The position numbers and the translations under genes are program-made. Of a stretch of 64,000 nt of DNA, positions 11,511 to 19,379 are shown in pieces. The stretch spans positions 1,905,501 to 1,969,500 of the forward strand of contig NC_016024.1 in NCBI RefSeq assembly GCF_000226295.1. Direction: 5' to 3'. The first letter of the stretch is position 1; the number at the start of each line of letters is the position of its first letter. The notes under the pieces were generated by a model. The model was not told the DNA's origin, did not search any database, and saw only the letters and a list, made by a program, of their open reading frames with translations. The DNA comes from Chloracidobacterium thermophilum B. GTDB taxonomy: Bacteria > Acidobacteriota > Blastocatellia > Chloracidobacteriales > Chloracidobacteriaceae.

Positions 11511-11565
11511 CCAATTCACTGCCAATTTACTGCCAATTTACTGCCAATCCACTGCCAATCCACTT
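11511..11565. repeat. Five 11-bp tandem repeats
   Basis: Five consecutive 11-base units of consensus CCAATYYACTG: one CCAATTC, two CCAATTT and two CCAATCC variants, the last ending in CTT and running into the stop codon of the AlbA_2 gene. The spacing of about one helical turn resembles iterons or a protein-binding array, but it could be simple slippage. Confidence 0.8.
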
Positions 11566-13030
11566 AGCCCTCGGCGAGGAACAGCACGGTGCCGCGGCCT
11601 TTTCCCGTTTGACGGATCAAACCGAGTCCTCGGAGACGCTGAAGATCACTTTTGAGTTCGTTTACGTCGAGTTGCAAAGCCTGTTGAATCTTCTTCCGCC
11701 CAATCCCTGGCCGTTCTGAGAGCAACTGCAGAATCTTCCGCTGGCGCTCTGTCAAATCCTGCCTGACTTGCTGCGGCGGGATGTAGCGACTGGGTCGAAA
11801 GCGCACAAGCACCAGGTCAGGGCCTTCCTCAATTTCGGGACGCGGGAGGCCGGCTTGCTGTGTCAGTTCCGCCATCTTCAGCGTGCCCCGGCCCCACGAT
11901 TCGATAATGCCGCGGCGGTGGAACACCCGCGCGATCAGCGGGTTCCACGGCATCCACCCGGCGCTTTTCGTTTTCGGCCTGCGCTTCCTGCGGTGGAACA
12001 CCCGCGCAATCAGCGGGTTCCACGGCCGCGATTCGTGAGGCTGAAATAACTGCTCCGGCGTCAAGCCAAAGTGCAGGTTGCCAGTGGAGGTGATCTCCAA
12101 ACGATCCTGATAGATGGCCAGGCTCACCGACCCGCCGCCGCTGCTGTAGTCGCGGTGACACAGGGCGTTGGCCAACGCCTCCCGCAGGGCGACCGGCGGA
12201 TACAGCGGGTCGTCAATGCGCTCGAACAGCCCCGGCACGATCCGACCCGCGATCGGCAGGTTCTCCCGCAGAAAGCGTTCCGCTTTCTGCAGCAACTCGA
12301 AGGCGTGCCCGTGGAACTGGCGATTGTCCAGAAATTCGCCCTTATCGATCCCCTTGAACTTCGCCACCCGCAGCAGACATTGGGGAAACTCCGCCTCAAT
12401 CCGCGGCTGCTGGCCAAACAAGACCACCGCCGCCCGCAACAGGACACCATCCCGTGACAGCCCTAAACCGCGCAGCAACTCCAGCGGGTCGCGCGTGCCG
12501 GGTTCCTCCAGCCGGCCTCGGCGGATGGCTTCATCAATGGTGCGGGTGAGTTCGGTTCGGTCGAGATCGGCGACCGTCCACCTGTCTGCGGGTTCGGTCT
12601 CCCAGCGGCGCTCGCCGTGGAAGCGCTCGATCAAAATCCGGTTGTACTCGTCCCGGCTCATTCTGGGGCTGGTGTTACCGACCCGCTTGTACGCCTGTCC
12701 CTTGTAGCTGTACGGCCGGTTCGGGCCCGTCGAGACTTCAACAACGATGACTTGCCAGCCCGGCTTCACGTCCACGCGGTCGATCTGAGGGAAAACCGTC
12801 GGCTCGATCTGCTGGATTTCCTGGGCCAGTTCCTCAATGGTGCGATCTGAAACCGGCTGGCCGACAATCTGCCCCAAGGGATCGACGCCGAACAGCACGC
12901 GCCCGCCGCGCTGGTTGAGCATGGCGCAAAGGTCGTGCATCGCCTCCGAACGCTGGCCGGTGGTCTTCTTGAACTCCAGCGTTTCCGATTCGCCGGCCGC
13001 GACGAGTTGTTGCAGTTGTTCGAGCGTCAT
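11564..13030 (-). CDS. AlbA_2-domain ATP-binding protein (restriction-locus associated)
   Basis: 488 residues. The N-terminal AlbA_2/Schlafen-like domain (about 1-125, with SETLEFKKT and GGRVLFGVD) is followed by a GHKL-type ATP-binding domain of the HATPase_c_4 type (REALANALCHRDYSSGGG, ITSTGNLHFG, WGRGTLKM) and a C-terminal winged helix (about 420-488). Such proteins are common as accessory genes in type I restriction-modification loci and defence islands; function is unproven. The start ATG at 13030 overlaps the stop of the hsdS remnant (TGATG), implying translational coupling; GTG at 13033 is an alternative. A 25-residue segment is duplicated in frame inside the ATPase domain, which may disturb its C-terminal part. 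Confidence 0.82.
   Translation of the reverse strand: MTLEQLQQLVAAGESETLEFKKTTGQRSEAMHDLCAMLNQRGGRVLFGVDPLGQIVGQPVSDRTIEELAQEIQQIEPTVFPQIDRVDVKPGWQVIVVEVSTGPNRPYSYKGQAYKRVGNTSPRMSRDEYNRILIERFHGERRWETEPADRWTVADLDRTELTRTIDEAIRRGRLEEPGTRDPLELLRGLGLSRDGVLLRAAVVLFGQQPRIEAEFPQCLLRVAKFKGIDKGEFLDNRQFHGHAFELLQKAERFLRENLPIAGRIVPGLFERIDDPLYPPVALREALANALCHRDYSSGGGSVSLAIYQDRLEITSTGNLHFGLTPEQLFQPHESRPWNPLIARVFHRRKRRPKTKSAGWMPWNPLIARVFHRRGIIESWGRGTLKMAELTQQAGLPRPEIEEGPDLVLVRFRPSRYIPPQQVRQDLTERQRKILQLLSERPGIGRKKIQQALQLDVNELKSDLQRLRGLGLIRQTGKGRGTVLFLAEG
11916..12025. repeat. In-frame 75-bp duplication with inverted repeat inside AlbA_2 gene
   Basis: A 35-bp segment at 11916-11950 recurs at 11991-12025 with one mismatch, 75 bases away, so the reading frame is kept. 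Each copy contains gtggaac...gttccac arms plus an inner ccgc/gcgg, and so can fold as a hairpin. The protein reads PWNPLIARVFHRR twice, separated by a basic 12-residue spacer. Confidence 0.85.
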
Positions 13031-13200
13031 CACATCGCCCTCCCGACGATCCGCTCGGCGTCCGGCACCCGCAACTCGCCGGAGATCAGCTTCGGCAACA
13101 GTGCAGACCGCAACGCGGCGAGGATGCGGGATTCCAAGATGCTCTCTTGAAGTCGGCCGATCATCGGCTTGAACCGGTCAGTGAACGTCCCGGCCACTTC
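13030..13200 (-). pseudogene. hsdS: 3' remnant of type I restriction specificity subunit gene
   Basis: About 55 codons that end with the stop at 13030-13032 read as the C-terminal tail of HsdS: a helical ESRILAALRSALLPKLISG followed by ELRVPDAERI, the classic end of the S subunit. No target-recognition domain or start is present upstream; the reading frame passes into non-HsdS sequence near 13200 and then into the sigma repeat. No hsdM or hsdR is in the window. It is therefore a fragment of a lost type I restriction-modification locus, still joined to its AlbA_2 neighbour. Confidence 0.72.
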
Positions 13201-13244
13201 GGGTAATCCACAGTGGGTTCGAGTCCCTCTTGGGAGGCTACCGG

Positions 13245-13532
13245 CTGGTATCAGCCCACCCTGGATTCAATCCGCCGGGCTGGATGGAGAAGCAAAAAAC
13301 GCCGCCAGATGCCGCTTCAGCTCCAGTTTGGCGCGAAATAAGCGCGATTTGACCGTGCCAACGGCCACGCCCAGCACTTCGGCAATCTCCTCACAACTGA
13401 GGCCGTCGTATTCCTTCAGCACGAGGGTATCCCGAAACTCCGGCGACAGACGTTCCAGGGCCTCGCGCACCAGCCGGGATCGCTCCTGGGCTTCAAACAT
13501 CACATCCGGCCGCTCTACCGCCTGCGGTTCCC
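13245..13532. repeat. Direct repeat copy B (3' part of intact sigma-factor gene)
   Basis: Partner of 10990-11277. This copy is continuous with the intact sigma gene, so it is probably the original; the junction with the hsdS remnant lies just left of it. Confidence 0.9.
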
Positions 13533-13845
13533 GCACGGGCAGCGGCTCATCATTCGGCTCTGGCGCGACCATCACCCGGTGTTCACTCCGGCGCGTATCG
13601 CTGACCAGACGATTGAATGCGATCCGGTACAGATAGGTCTTGACCGAAGCCTCACCACGCCAACTCCCGGCATGTTCCACCAGAGCAACAAAGACATCCT
13701 GGCATAGCTCCTCAGCCCGTACAGGTGAGTCCAAACGGCGCGCCAGAAAACGGTAGATGGCCATCCGGTAGCGTTGATAGAGCTGGCTGAACGCCTGTTC
13801 ATCGCCCTGCTGAAACGCGCGCAGGAGTTCTTCATCAGTAGCCAT
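13267..13845 (-). CDS. ECF-type RNA polymerase sigma factor
   Basis: 192-residue sigma-70 family protein of the extracytoplasmic-function group. Region 2 (about 10-75: LYQRYRMAIYRFLARR, EELCQDVFVAL, SVKTYLYRIAFN) and region 4 (about 125-180: RDTLVLKEYDGLSCEEIAEVLG, VGTVKSRLFRAK) are both present, joined by an acidic/Pro linker. The start at 13845 gives the usual MATDEELLRAF opening; an upstream ATG at 13905 would add 20 unsupported residues. No anti-sigma gene is adjacent. The downstream neighbour is the hsdS/AlbA_2 scar, so any original partner may have been displaced. Confidence 0.88.
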   Translation of the reverse strand: MATDEELLRAFQQGDEQAFSQLYQRYRMAIYRFLARRLDSPVRAEELCQDVFVALVEHAGSWRGEASVKTYLYRIAFNRLVSDTRRSEHRVMVAPEPNDEPLPVREPQAVERPDVMFEAQERSRLVREALERLSPEFRDTLVLKEYDGLSCEEIAEVLGVAVGTVKSRLFRAKLELKRHLAAFFASPSSPAD

Positions 13846-13950
13846 GACCGGCTCGTGGGGTAACGAGCATTTTTTCAACCGGTGGACAGCGCCAGGGCCA
13901 GGCAAGACAGCCTGCCCGGCACCAGCGGCCTGGTACGATGGCAGCGACCA

Positions 13951-15525
13951 CTACTTCTTGAAGAGCTTGTCAAGAAAACCACCGCTTTTGTTGGATTTGA
14001 TGGCATCGAGTCCCTTGCGCGCGGCTTTGGAGTCAGGATCGAGGCGCAGGGCCTCATTGAACATTTTTTCCGCCTGAAGGTTCATGTTGGCGCGGGCATA
14101 GAGTTGCCCCAGCGCCACGAGGGGAGCGGGGTTGAACTGGTCCAACTCGGCCGCTTTCTTGAGGGACTGTTCAGCTTCGCGCTGCATCTTGGGATGCGCC
14201 GCAAGCGTCGTGCCCAGCAGCAAGTGGTAGCGGGGAGCGTTCGGGTTGAGGGTCACGGCTTCCCGCAGCAACGCCACAGCACCGGCAAAATCACGGTTGG
14301 CAATTTTGGTACGGGCGTCCTGAAAGGCCTGCTCTGCCCGGGCCTCGCGCTGCGCTGTCGTTTCGGCCGGTGGCGGCGGTGGGGCGCTTCCCCGTGGCGT
14401 TGGGGTGGCGGCGGACAGTGGCATGGGGGCGAGAACGGCAGGCTTTTCACCGGCGTCCCGGATGGCTTCGTAGGCTTCTGTAATCCGCGCAAAAATTGCC
14501 TCCACCTGGCGGCGCGTCTCCAGGGTGGCACTGAGGTGGCGGTCAGGGTGGAAGTCCTTGGCCAGCCGGTAGTAGGCATCCCGAATCTCATCCCGCGTGG
14601 CGTGGGGTGAGATCCCCAGGATTTCATAGGGATCATTTGTGGTATCAAGCCGGGCCTGCATTGCCAGCAACATGTTGACAGCCTTGAGGGAGCCAGTGCG
14701 CTTGGCGGCCGCATCCGCAGCCCGTGGGGGCACAATCGGCGGCGCACTCACGGCCTGTTCAACCACTTCGGCCGGAATTTCCATCTGCCCGGTCTCCCGG
14801 TTGAGGACCGGCGCGGCGTGGCGTTCCAGAATTCCTGCCGAAATCAAGCCGTACAGTGCCTGCAGGACAACATTCGGGGGGGCGTTGACGAGCATCATCG
14901 CCTGCAACACGTTCATGGGAATGTTGATGCCATTCACCAACTGGCGCTCGATGGGCTTGAGCGACAACGACTGGGTGCGCAGCAGGGGGTTGTTCGACGG
15001 ACCAATCAGGCGGTTCAAATCACCCATCCCCCGCTGGATGACACTGAAATCCCGGATGCGGCGGACGCCTTCCAGAATGATGTTTGCCGTCGAAAGCTCC
15101 AGCCGCAGGTCGTCCGGCACCGGCTTCTCCTGAGCCGTGAAGTGATACTGCCCACTCGTCCACTCGAACATCGAGTAAATGATGCCCAGAATCTGAAAGG
15201 TGACGGCGTTGGACAAGTCCCGTTCAGAAATGATGCCCTGCTCCACCAGCACGCGGCCAAACCGCTTCCCACGGGTCATGGCGGCCGAGGCCCGCTGGAA
15301 GTCTTCCTGTGACAGCAGGCCATAACGCATCATGCTTTCGCCAATGCGGTCGGCGCGGTCGTTGCTTCGCGCAAACACAATGGCACCCAGCTCAAAGTAA
15401 ATGGATTTGGTGAGCGCCTGGTGGTTCACTGTCAGCTCGCCGCTCAGACGCCGGGTGTAAATCCGCCGGATGACATCCGGCAGCGCATCCTGAATGAGAT
15501 CACCCTGCAACAGTGGACTCGTCAC
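13951..15525 (-). CDS. PATAN/DUF4388 - DnaJ - TPR protein
   Basis: 524 residues in three parts. The N-terminal part (about 10-150) is a DUF4388/PATAN-type module (RRLSGELTV, IYFELGAIVFARS, RFGRVLVEQGIISERDL). A middle helical region follows. A J-domain spans about 300-370 with DPYEILGI and an intact HPD (DFHPDRH), so it could stimulate an Hsp70 ATPase. Three or so TPR helix pairs (about 415-505) and a Lys-rich tail (GGFLDKLFKK) complete it. PATAN domains are linked to two-component and gliding/social-motility regulation in other phyla; the J-TPR part suggests chaperone recruitment. A paralogue lies at 51872-53947. It is not a standard DnaJ because it has no zinc finger. Confidence 0.85.
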   Translation of the reverse strand: MTSPLLQGDLIQDALPDVIRRIYTRRLSGELTVNHQALTKSIYFELGAIVFARSNDRADRIGESMMRYGLLSQEDFQRASAAMTRGKRFGRVLVEQGIISERDLSNAVTFQILGIIYSMFEWTSGQYHFTAQEKPVPDDLRLELSTANIILEGVRRIRDFSVIQRGMGDLNRLIGPSNNPLLRTQSLSLKPIERQLVNGINIPMNVLQAMMLVNAPPNVVLQALYGLISAGILERHAAPVLNRETGQMEIPAEVVEQAVSAPPIVPPRAADAAAKRTGSLKAVNMLLAMQARLDTTNDPYEILGISPHATRDEIRDAYYRLAKDFHPDRHLSATLETRRQVEAIFARITEAYEAIRDAGEKPAVLAPMPLSAATPTPRGSAPPPPPAETTAQREARAEQAFQDARTKIANRDFAGAVALLREAVTLNPNAPRYHLLLGTTLAAHPKMQREAEQSLKKAAELDQFNPAPLVALGQLYARANMNLQAEKMFNEALRLDPDSKAARKGLDAIKSNKSGGFLDKLFKK

Positions 15526-15593
15526 GGCACACTCCTCTTGGGTTCAGGTGAGTGGAGTCAGCCCCTTGGACGGCCAGCTTCACCCCGCCTGTA

Positions 15594-16667
15594 TCATTCC
15601 ACTTCCACAGCCTCACCGTCCTTGCCCTTGATGATCGGGTCAGACGGTCGCGCCCGCTCTCCCTGGCGGTCCGCTCCGCGCAACACACCACTATCGTCCA
15701 TCAGGAACGAACGCCGCCCGGTTTCCCGGTAACGTTCCGGCACCGCATGAATCTGAAACGTCGGGGGAACCGTCTGGTTGTTGACCACCACCTCGATGCG
15801 ATAGCCCCGGTAACGCCCATCGGCGAGTCCGGTAATCTCCCCTGCCCGGCGCAACTCAGCCAGCGTGCCAAAACGATTCTGCCCGACGCCTAACGCATAG
15901 CGTGCCTGGGCTTCCTGCAACTGACTGAGCAAGGGTAACACGGCCGCTTCATTGGCAGCGACCCGGATTTCAAACAACCGGTCAAGATCAAACACTTCAT
16001 CAGTTTGCCCGCCAAAATCAGCGGCATACAGGGCAACGATGCGCCAGGTCTTGAGTTTCCGGTCACGGGTGAGCACCACACTGATCACCACGGGCCTGGC
16101 CTCTTCGCTGTTGAGGGACGCCCGCAACTCGACCACCGACAGGTTTTCTTCCGTGATGTCCCGAAAGGCGATGTTGCCGACGATGCGCGTTCCCGAACGC
16201 AGCAGCATCTCACGCGCCCCGCTCCCCGTGATGACGGACTCCACCCGGACACCCCGTCCAGCCAGCCGGCCGAGGGGGTGATCGCCCAGCAGCGCCTGCC
16301 GGATGTCATTGTAGGCGGCGCTGTCGTTGGTCGCCAGACTGGAGAGCGTCGCCTGGGCGCGGTCAGTAAAAAAGGCCCGGATGGTCGGGTCATCCCCCCG
16401 AAAGAAGGCTTCAACGCAGGACGCGACAATATCCACCGGACGCAGTTCGCGGGAACGTTGGGAAGCGGCTGCGGCCACAACCGGTCCGGCGAATGATTCC
16501 GGCCGGGCTGACAGTTCCAACCGCTCTCCCCAGGCCGGGAGAGCAACCAGAGGGGTGAGCAGACTGAGGGGGCTGACACCCAGGACACAGGCAAAACGAA
16601 AAAGACGCCAACCACAGGCTGGCGTGCGTGTTTGAGAAGGATAAGCACTCTGCATAGGCATCATCAT
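15594..16667 (-). CDS. Exported protein with pilin-like C-terminal domain
   Basis: 357 residues, no named family recognised. A signal peptide is likely (basic R-L-F-R-F, then a hydrophobic run to about residue 45, ALPAWGE). The middle (about 75-240) has a mixed alpha/beta look. Residues about 250-335 (LLSQLQEAQARYAL, FGTLAELRRAGEI, YRGYRIEVV, RSFLMDDSGVLR) resemble the soluble head of acidobacterial type IV pilins, but the pilin N-terminal helix is missing. Several start codons are possible (16667, 16664, 16661, 16655). It is cotranscribed with or divergent from small neighbours; the role is unknown. Confidence 0.65.
   Translation of the reverse strand: MMMPMQSAYPSQTRTPACGWRLFRFACVLGVSPLSLLTPLVALPAWGERLELSARPESFAGPVVAAAASQRSRELRPVDIVASCVEAFFRGDDPTIRAFFTDRAQATLSSLATNDSAAYNDIRQALLGDHPLGRLAGRGVRVESVITGSGAREMLLRSGTRIVGNIAFRDITEENLSVVELRASLNSEEARPVVISVVLTRDRKLKTWRIVALYAADFGGQTDEVFDLDRLFEIRVAANEAAVLPLLSQLQEAQARYALGVGQNRFGTLAELRRAGEITGLADGRYRGYRIEVVVNNQTVPPTFQIHAVPERYRETGRRSFLMDDSGVLRGADRQGERARPSDPIIKGKDGEAVEVE
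16605..16625 (-). terminator. Terminator-like hairpin inside a signal-peptide coding region
   Basis: On the minus strand a 6-bp stem (acgcca/tggcgt, 9-base loop) is followed directly by ctttttcg. It falls within the first 25 codons of the exported protein gene, so if active it would act as an attenuator. The stem is short and it may be chance. Confidence 0.3.
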
Positions 16668-16903
16668 TATGGATTGTTCCGGTGCGTTTCAAGCTGGCCT
16701 CTGGGCAGGGCCATTTGACAGCGCCGCCGGATGCGTTCACCTTGGTCATGACTTATCATACGTCCGCCCAGAGGTGTGGCAGCTTTGGGGACGCCACTGG
16801 CCAGGAGAAGTTGCCCGAAGAGGGGCAGTCAAATGCTGGACGTGACGGCATCCGCATGGAGGTGGGAAACCACCCCCTGGGTTGCCGCATCGCATGCTGT
16901 GCC

Positions 16904-17224
16904 ATGTACGACCGAGTGATCCGCCTGCGCGGGAGTGAAACCTACGAACTGGCAACCCGTACCCGTTTCGGTTACGAACTCGATCCCAGCCGCAACTTTG
17001 GCATCCGGCTCGTCGTGCGGGCCTACGTCGTGGCTGAGGACTACAGTATTGAAGATTTTGCGGCCATGGTGCGGAATGAAGCGGCGCGCCGTGAAGAAAC
17101 ACAGCGTTTTCGGGCAGCCTTTGCGCTTGACAGCCGCGATCTCGACGCTCCCTACCCCGAATCCCACCCGGAACCTGAGCCACCGCCGACCACGCCGCCC
17201 GCCGACCTGCCGCCCAAGCCATAA
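16904..17224 (+). CDS. Small uncharacterised protein
   Basis: 106 residues if started at the ATG at 16904; in-frame ATGs also occur at 16682 and 16856. The first 60 residues look folded (a short beta-rich start YDRVIRLRGSETYELATRTRF, then a helix EDFAAMVRNEAARREETQRF), and the last 30 are Pro/Glu-rich and disordered. No recognised domain. The upstream extension looks less protein-like, which is why the later start is preferred. It stands between a divergent exported protein and the cupin gene. It may be real, but support is limited. Confidence 0.42.
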   Translation: MYDRVIRLRGSETYELATRTRFGYELDPSRNFGIRLVVRAYVVAEDYSIEDFAAMVRNEAARREETQRFRAAFALDSRDLDAPYPESHPEPEPPPTTPPADLPPKP

Positions 17225-17308
17225 CGCCTGACACGTGAGGCGGTGGTGCGCGGTGGTTTCCCGGAACTGCCCCGGCCACAAAAGTAACCAAGGAGTGACA
17301 GGCAAGCT

Positions 17309-17917
17309 ATGGAAACCCTGCCCCCAACGATGAGCCGTCAACCCTCCTCCGCACCGGATGGACATCTGTCCCCCCACGGGGCCACCCCCTCGGCCGCGTC
17401 CCCGGTTCACCGTTTCACGCCATGCACAGAGCCTTTCCGGTGGGAAGGCATCCCTGTTACGGCATACCAGTCCACCCCGGCGACCGCTGCCGACTTTTCC
17501 GGTATTACCCGGCAGACGCTGTTTGGTCACAGCGGAGAAACCATTGGTTTTGAAGTGCGCTACTTTGAGATTGCCCCCGGCGGCTGGTCATCCCTCGAAT
17601 GCCACGAGCATGCCCATGCTGTCATCGGGCTGCGCGGGTCTGGGAAAGTGCTGCTGGGGGACACCGTACAGACGCTGGGGTTTCTTGACCTGGCCTACAT
17701 TGGGGCCAACTGCGTTCACCGCCTGGTCAATGACGGGACGACACCGTTCGGCTTCCTGTGCATTGTGGATGCGAAACGAGACCGTCCGCGCCGTCTCCGT
17801 CCGGCCGATGTACCGGAACTGCTGGCCAATCCCGTGTTGGCTCCGCTCATTCAGCGGGCAGTGCCTCCGGTGCAAGAAGATGCCATTCAGACAACACCCC
17901 GCGCTGACCAGACCTGA
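17309..17917 (+). CDS. Single-domain cupin protein
   Basis: 202 residues. The first 65 are Pro/Ser/Ala-rich. The cupin barrel spans about 70-155, with candidate metal ligands His99, His101 and His103 (CHEHAHAVIG) and the second motif His137-x3-Asn141 (NCVHRLVND). The substrate is unknown; such cupins may be small-molecule dioxygenases, isomerases or binding proteins. AAGGAG lies 13 bases before the ATG. It sits upstream of hrcA, which has its own promoter-like sequence, so it is probably transcribed separately. Confidence 0.75.
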   Translation: METLPPTMSRQPSSAPDGHLSPHGATPSAASPVHRFTPCTEPFRWEGIPVTAYQSTPATAADFSGITRQTLFGHSGETIGFEVRYFEIAPGGWSSLECHEHAHAVIGLRGSGKVLLGDTVQTLGFLDLAYIGANCVHRLVNDGTTPFGFLCIVDAKRDRPRRLRPADVPELLANPVLAPLIQRAVPPVQEDAIQTTPRADQT

Positions 17918-17930
17918 GAAAGGGTGCGGC

Positions 17931-17960
17931 TTGACACTTTTTTTTGACCGGTGGTAGCTT
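17931..17960 (+). promoter_or_regulatory. Promoter-like sequence upstream of hrcA
   Basis: A perfect -35 hexamer ttgaca (17931-17936) is followed by a T-rich spacer of 18 bases and a weak -10 tagctt (17955-17960), about 37 bases before the hrcA start. No CIRCE inverted repeat is visible next to it. Confidence 0.4.
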
Positions 17961-17996
17961 TTTTCGACATCTTTTTTTCAAAAAAACCAATGGTTT

Positions 17997-19178
17997 ATGG
18001 GCAAGCGGCGGCCAGTTCATGGACTTGATGAACGTAGTCACGAGCTACTTCTGGCGCTCGTTCGCCTCCACATTGCCACAGGCGAACCCATTGGCTCGCG
18101 GACGCTCTCCAAACAAACCGGTCAAAAGCTGAGCCCGGCCTCTATCCGCAACATCATGGCAGATTTGGAGGAGCAGGGTTATCTGACCCAGCCGCACACC
18201 TCCGCCGGACGGGTTCCAACCGACCGTGGCTACCGCTACTATGTGGACACACTGCTGGCGGATTTCGACGCACGTCCTTCCCGGACAGATGAAGAAATCA
18301 TCCAGCGCAGCCTGTTTTCCGATCCGACGGTGACTGGCGAGGATGTCTTGGCCCGCGCCTCCCACGTCCTTTCCAACCTGTCGTCGCACGTCGGGATCGT
18401 GCTCTCTCCGCCACTTTCCCGTGACATCCTGCAACACATTGAGTTTATCCGTCTCGAAGCCCGCCGCGTCCTGGTGGTGGCCGTGTCACGTACCGGACTG
18501 GTCCGCAACTTCGTGGTGCGCCTTGACGAAGACCTCTCACCGAGCGAGTTGGAACGCACGGCCAACTACATTGTCGAAAACTTTGCCGGGCGGAGTCTGG
18601 CGGATATTCGCGTCGAATTGCTCAAGCGAATGTCAGAAGAAAAGCATCTCTATGACCGGCTGCTCAGGAATGCCCTTGTGCTGTGCAACCGGGATTTGGG
18701 CAATGGTGCGACCGAAAGCGATGTGTATGTGGATGGCACGGTCAACATGCTTGATGCCCCGGAGTTTGCCGATGCTGCCCGTATGCGGGCGCTCTTTCGC
18801 ATGTTCGAGGAAAAAGGGCGGTTGGTCAAAATCATCAATGCCTGTCTGGCACAGGCCGAAACCACCCGGGGGATCGTGGTGCAAATTGGTATGGAGCATC
18901 ACGTACCCGGCTTGCGGGACTGTGCCATCGTGACAGCTCCCTATCACTATCGGCATGATTCCGTTGGGAGCTTCACGGTCGTCGGTCCGATGCGCATGAA
19001 GTACGGGCGGGTGATGCGTCTGGTCGGCTACATGGCAAAAATGTTTGACCAACTGCTGAACGACGCCCCTTCTTCCCCGTTTCCCCCGGCGCTTGTCGGG
19101 CCGCAGCCCGTGGGTTCGCTGGCAGGCCAGATTGAAATCGTGAACCTGTCCAGCCGCTATAATCTGGTCGGGGGATGA
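17997..19178 (+). CDS. hrcA: Heat-inducible transcription repressor HrcA
   Basis: 393 residues. The N-terminal winged helix (about 1-80: GSRTLSKQTG, SPASIRNIMADLEEQGYL, HTSAGRVPTDRGYRYYVD) is the HrcA DNA-binding domain, followed by the GAF-like sensory domain (VVQIGMEH, VGSFTVVGPMRMKYGRVM). HrcA normally binds CIRCE and represses groE and dnaK operons, with GroEL aiding its folding. It heads the hrcA-grpE-dnaK-dnaJ group. The length is slightly above average because of a Pro-rich C-terminal extension. Confidence 0.94.
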   Translation: MGKRRPVHGLDERSHELLLALVRLHIATGEPIGSRTLSKQTGQKLSPASIRNIMADLEEQGYLTQPHTSAGRVPTDRGYRYYVDTLLADFDARPSRTDEEIIQRSLFSDPTVTGEDVLARASHVLSNLSSHVGIVLSPPLSRDILQHIEFIRLEARRVLVVAVSRTGLVRNFVVRLDEDLSPSELERTANYIVENFAGRSLADIRVELLKRMSEEKHLYDRLLRNALVLCNRDLGNGATESDVYVDGTVNMLDAPEFADAARMRALFRMFEEKGRLVKIINACLAQAETTRGIVVQIGMEHHVPGLRDCAIVTAPYHYRHDSVGSFTVVGPMRMKYGRVMRLVGYMAKMFDQLLNDAPSSPFPPALVGPQPVGSLAGQIEIVNLSSRYNLVGG

Positions 19179-19379
19179 ATGAGCAGGCAGGGTTTGGAAT
19201 CGTGAGAGTTGGTTAGGCGATACTTGATGCCGTCTCCACAACATCCTTTCAGTCAAGGATTTCTGGTCTGGCAACCAAACTTCAGGGCGCAGTGAAGCGG
19301 TTGTGCCACAATATCCGGCAGGTCGTTATGGTATTGCCTTCGGCACGCCCGTCAGACCTGCTTTGAGGAGGACAATCCG

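Noticed and set aside
13203-13235. T-arm-like sequence (gggttcgagtccc) at the hsdS/sigma junction
   Set aside because: It resembles a tRNA 3' end or att site but lacks an acceptor stem, CCA and tRNA body. It may be chance or a scar; no integrase is near.
17918-17996. Possible CIRCE upstream of hrcA
   Set aside because: No inverted repeat with the CIRCE half-sites was found.
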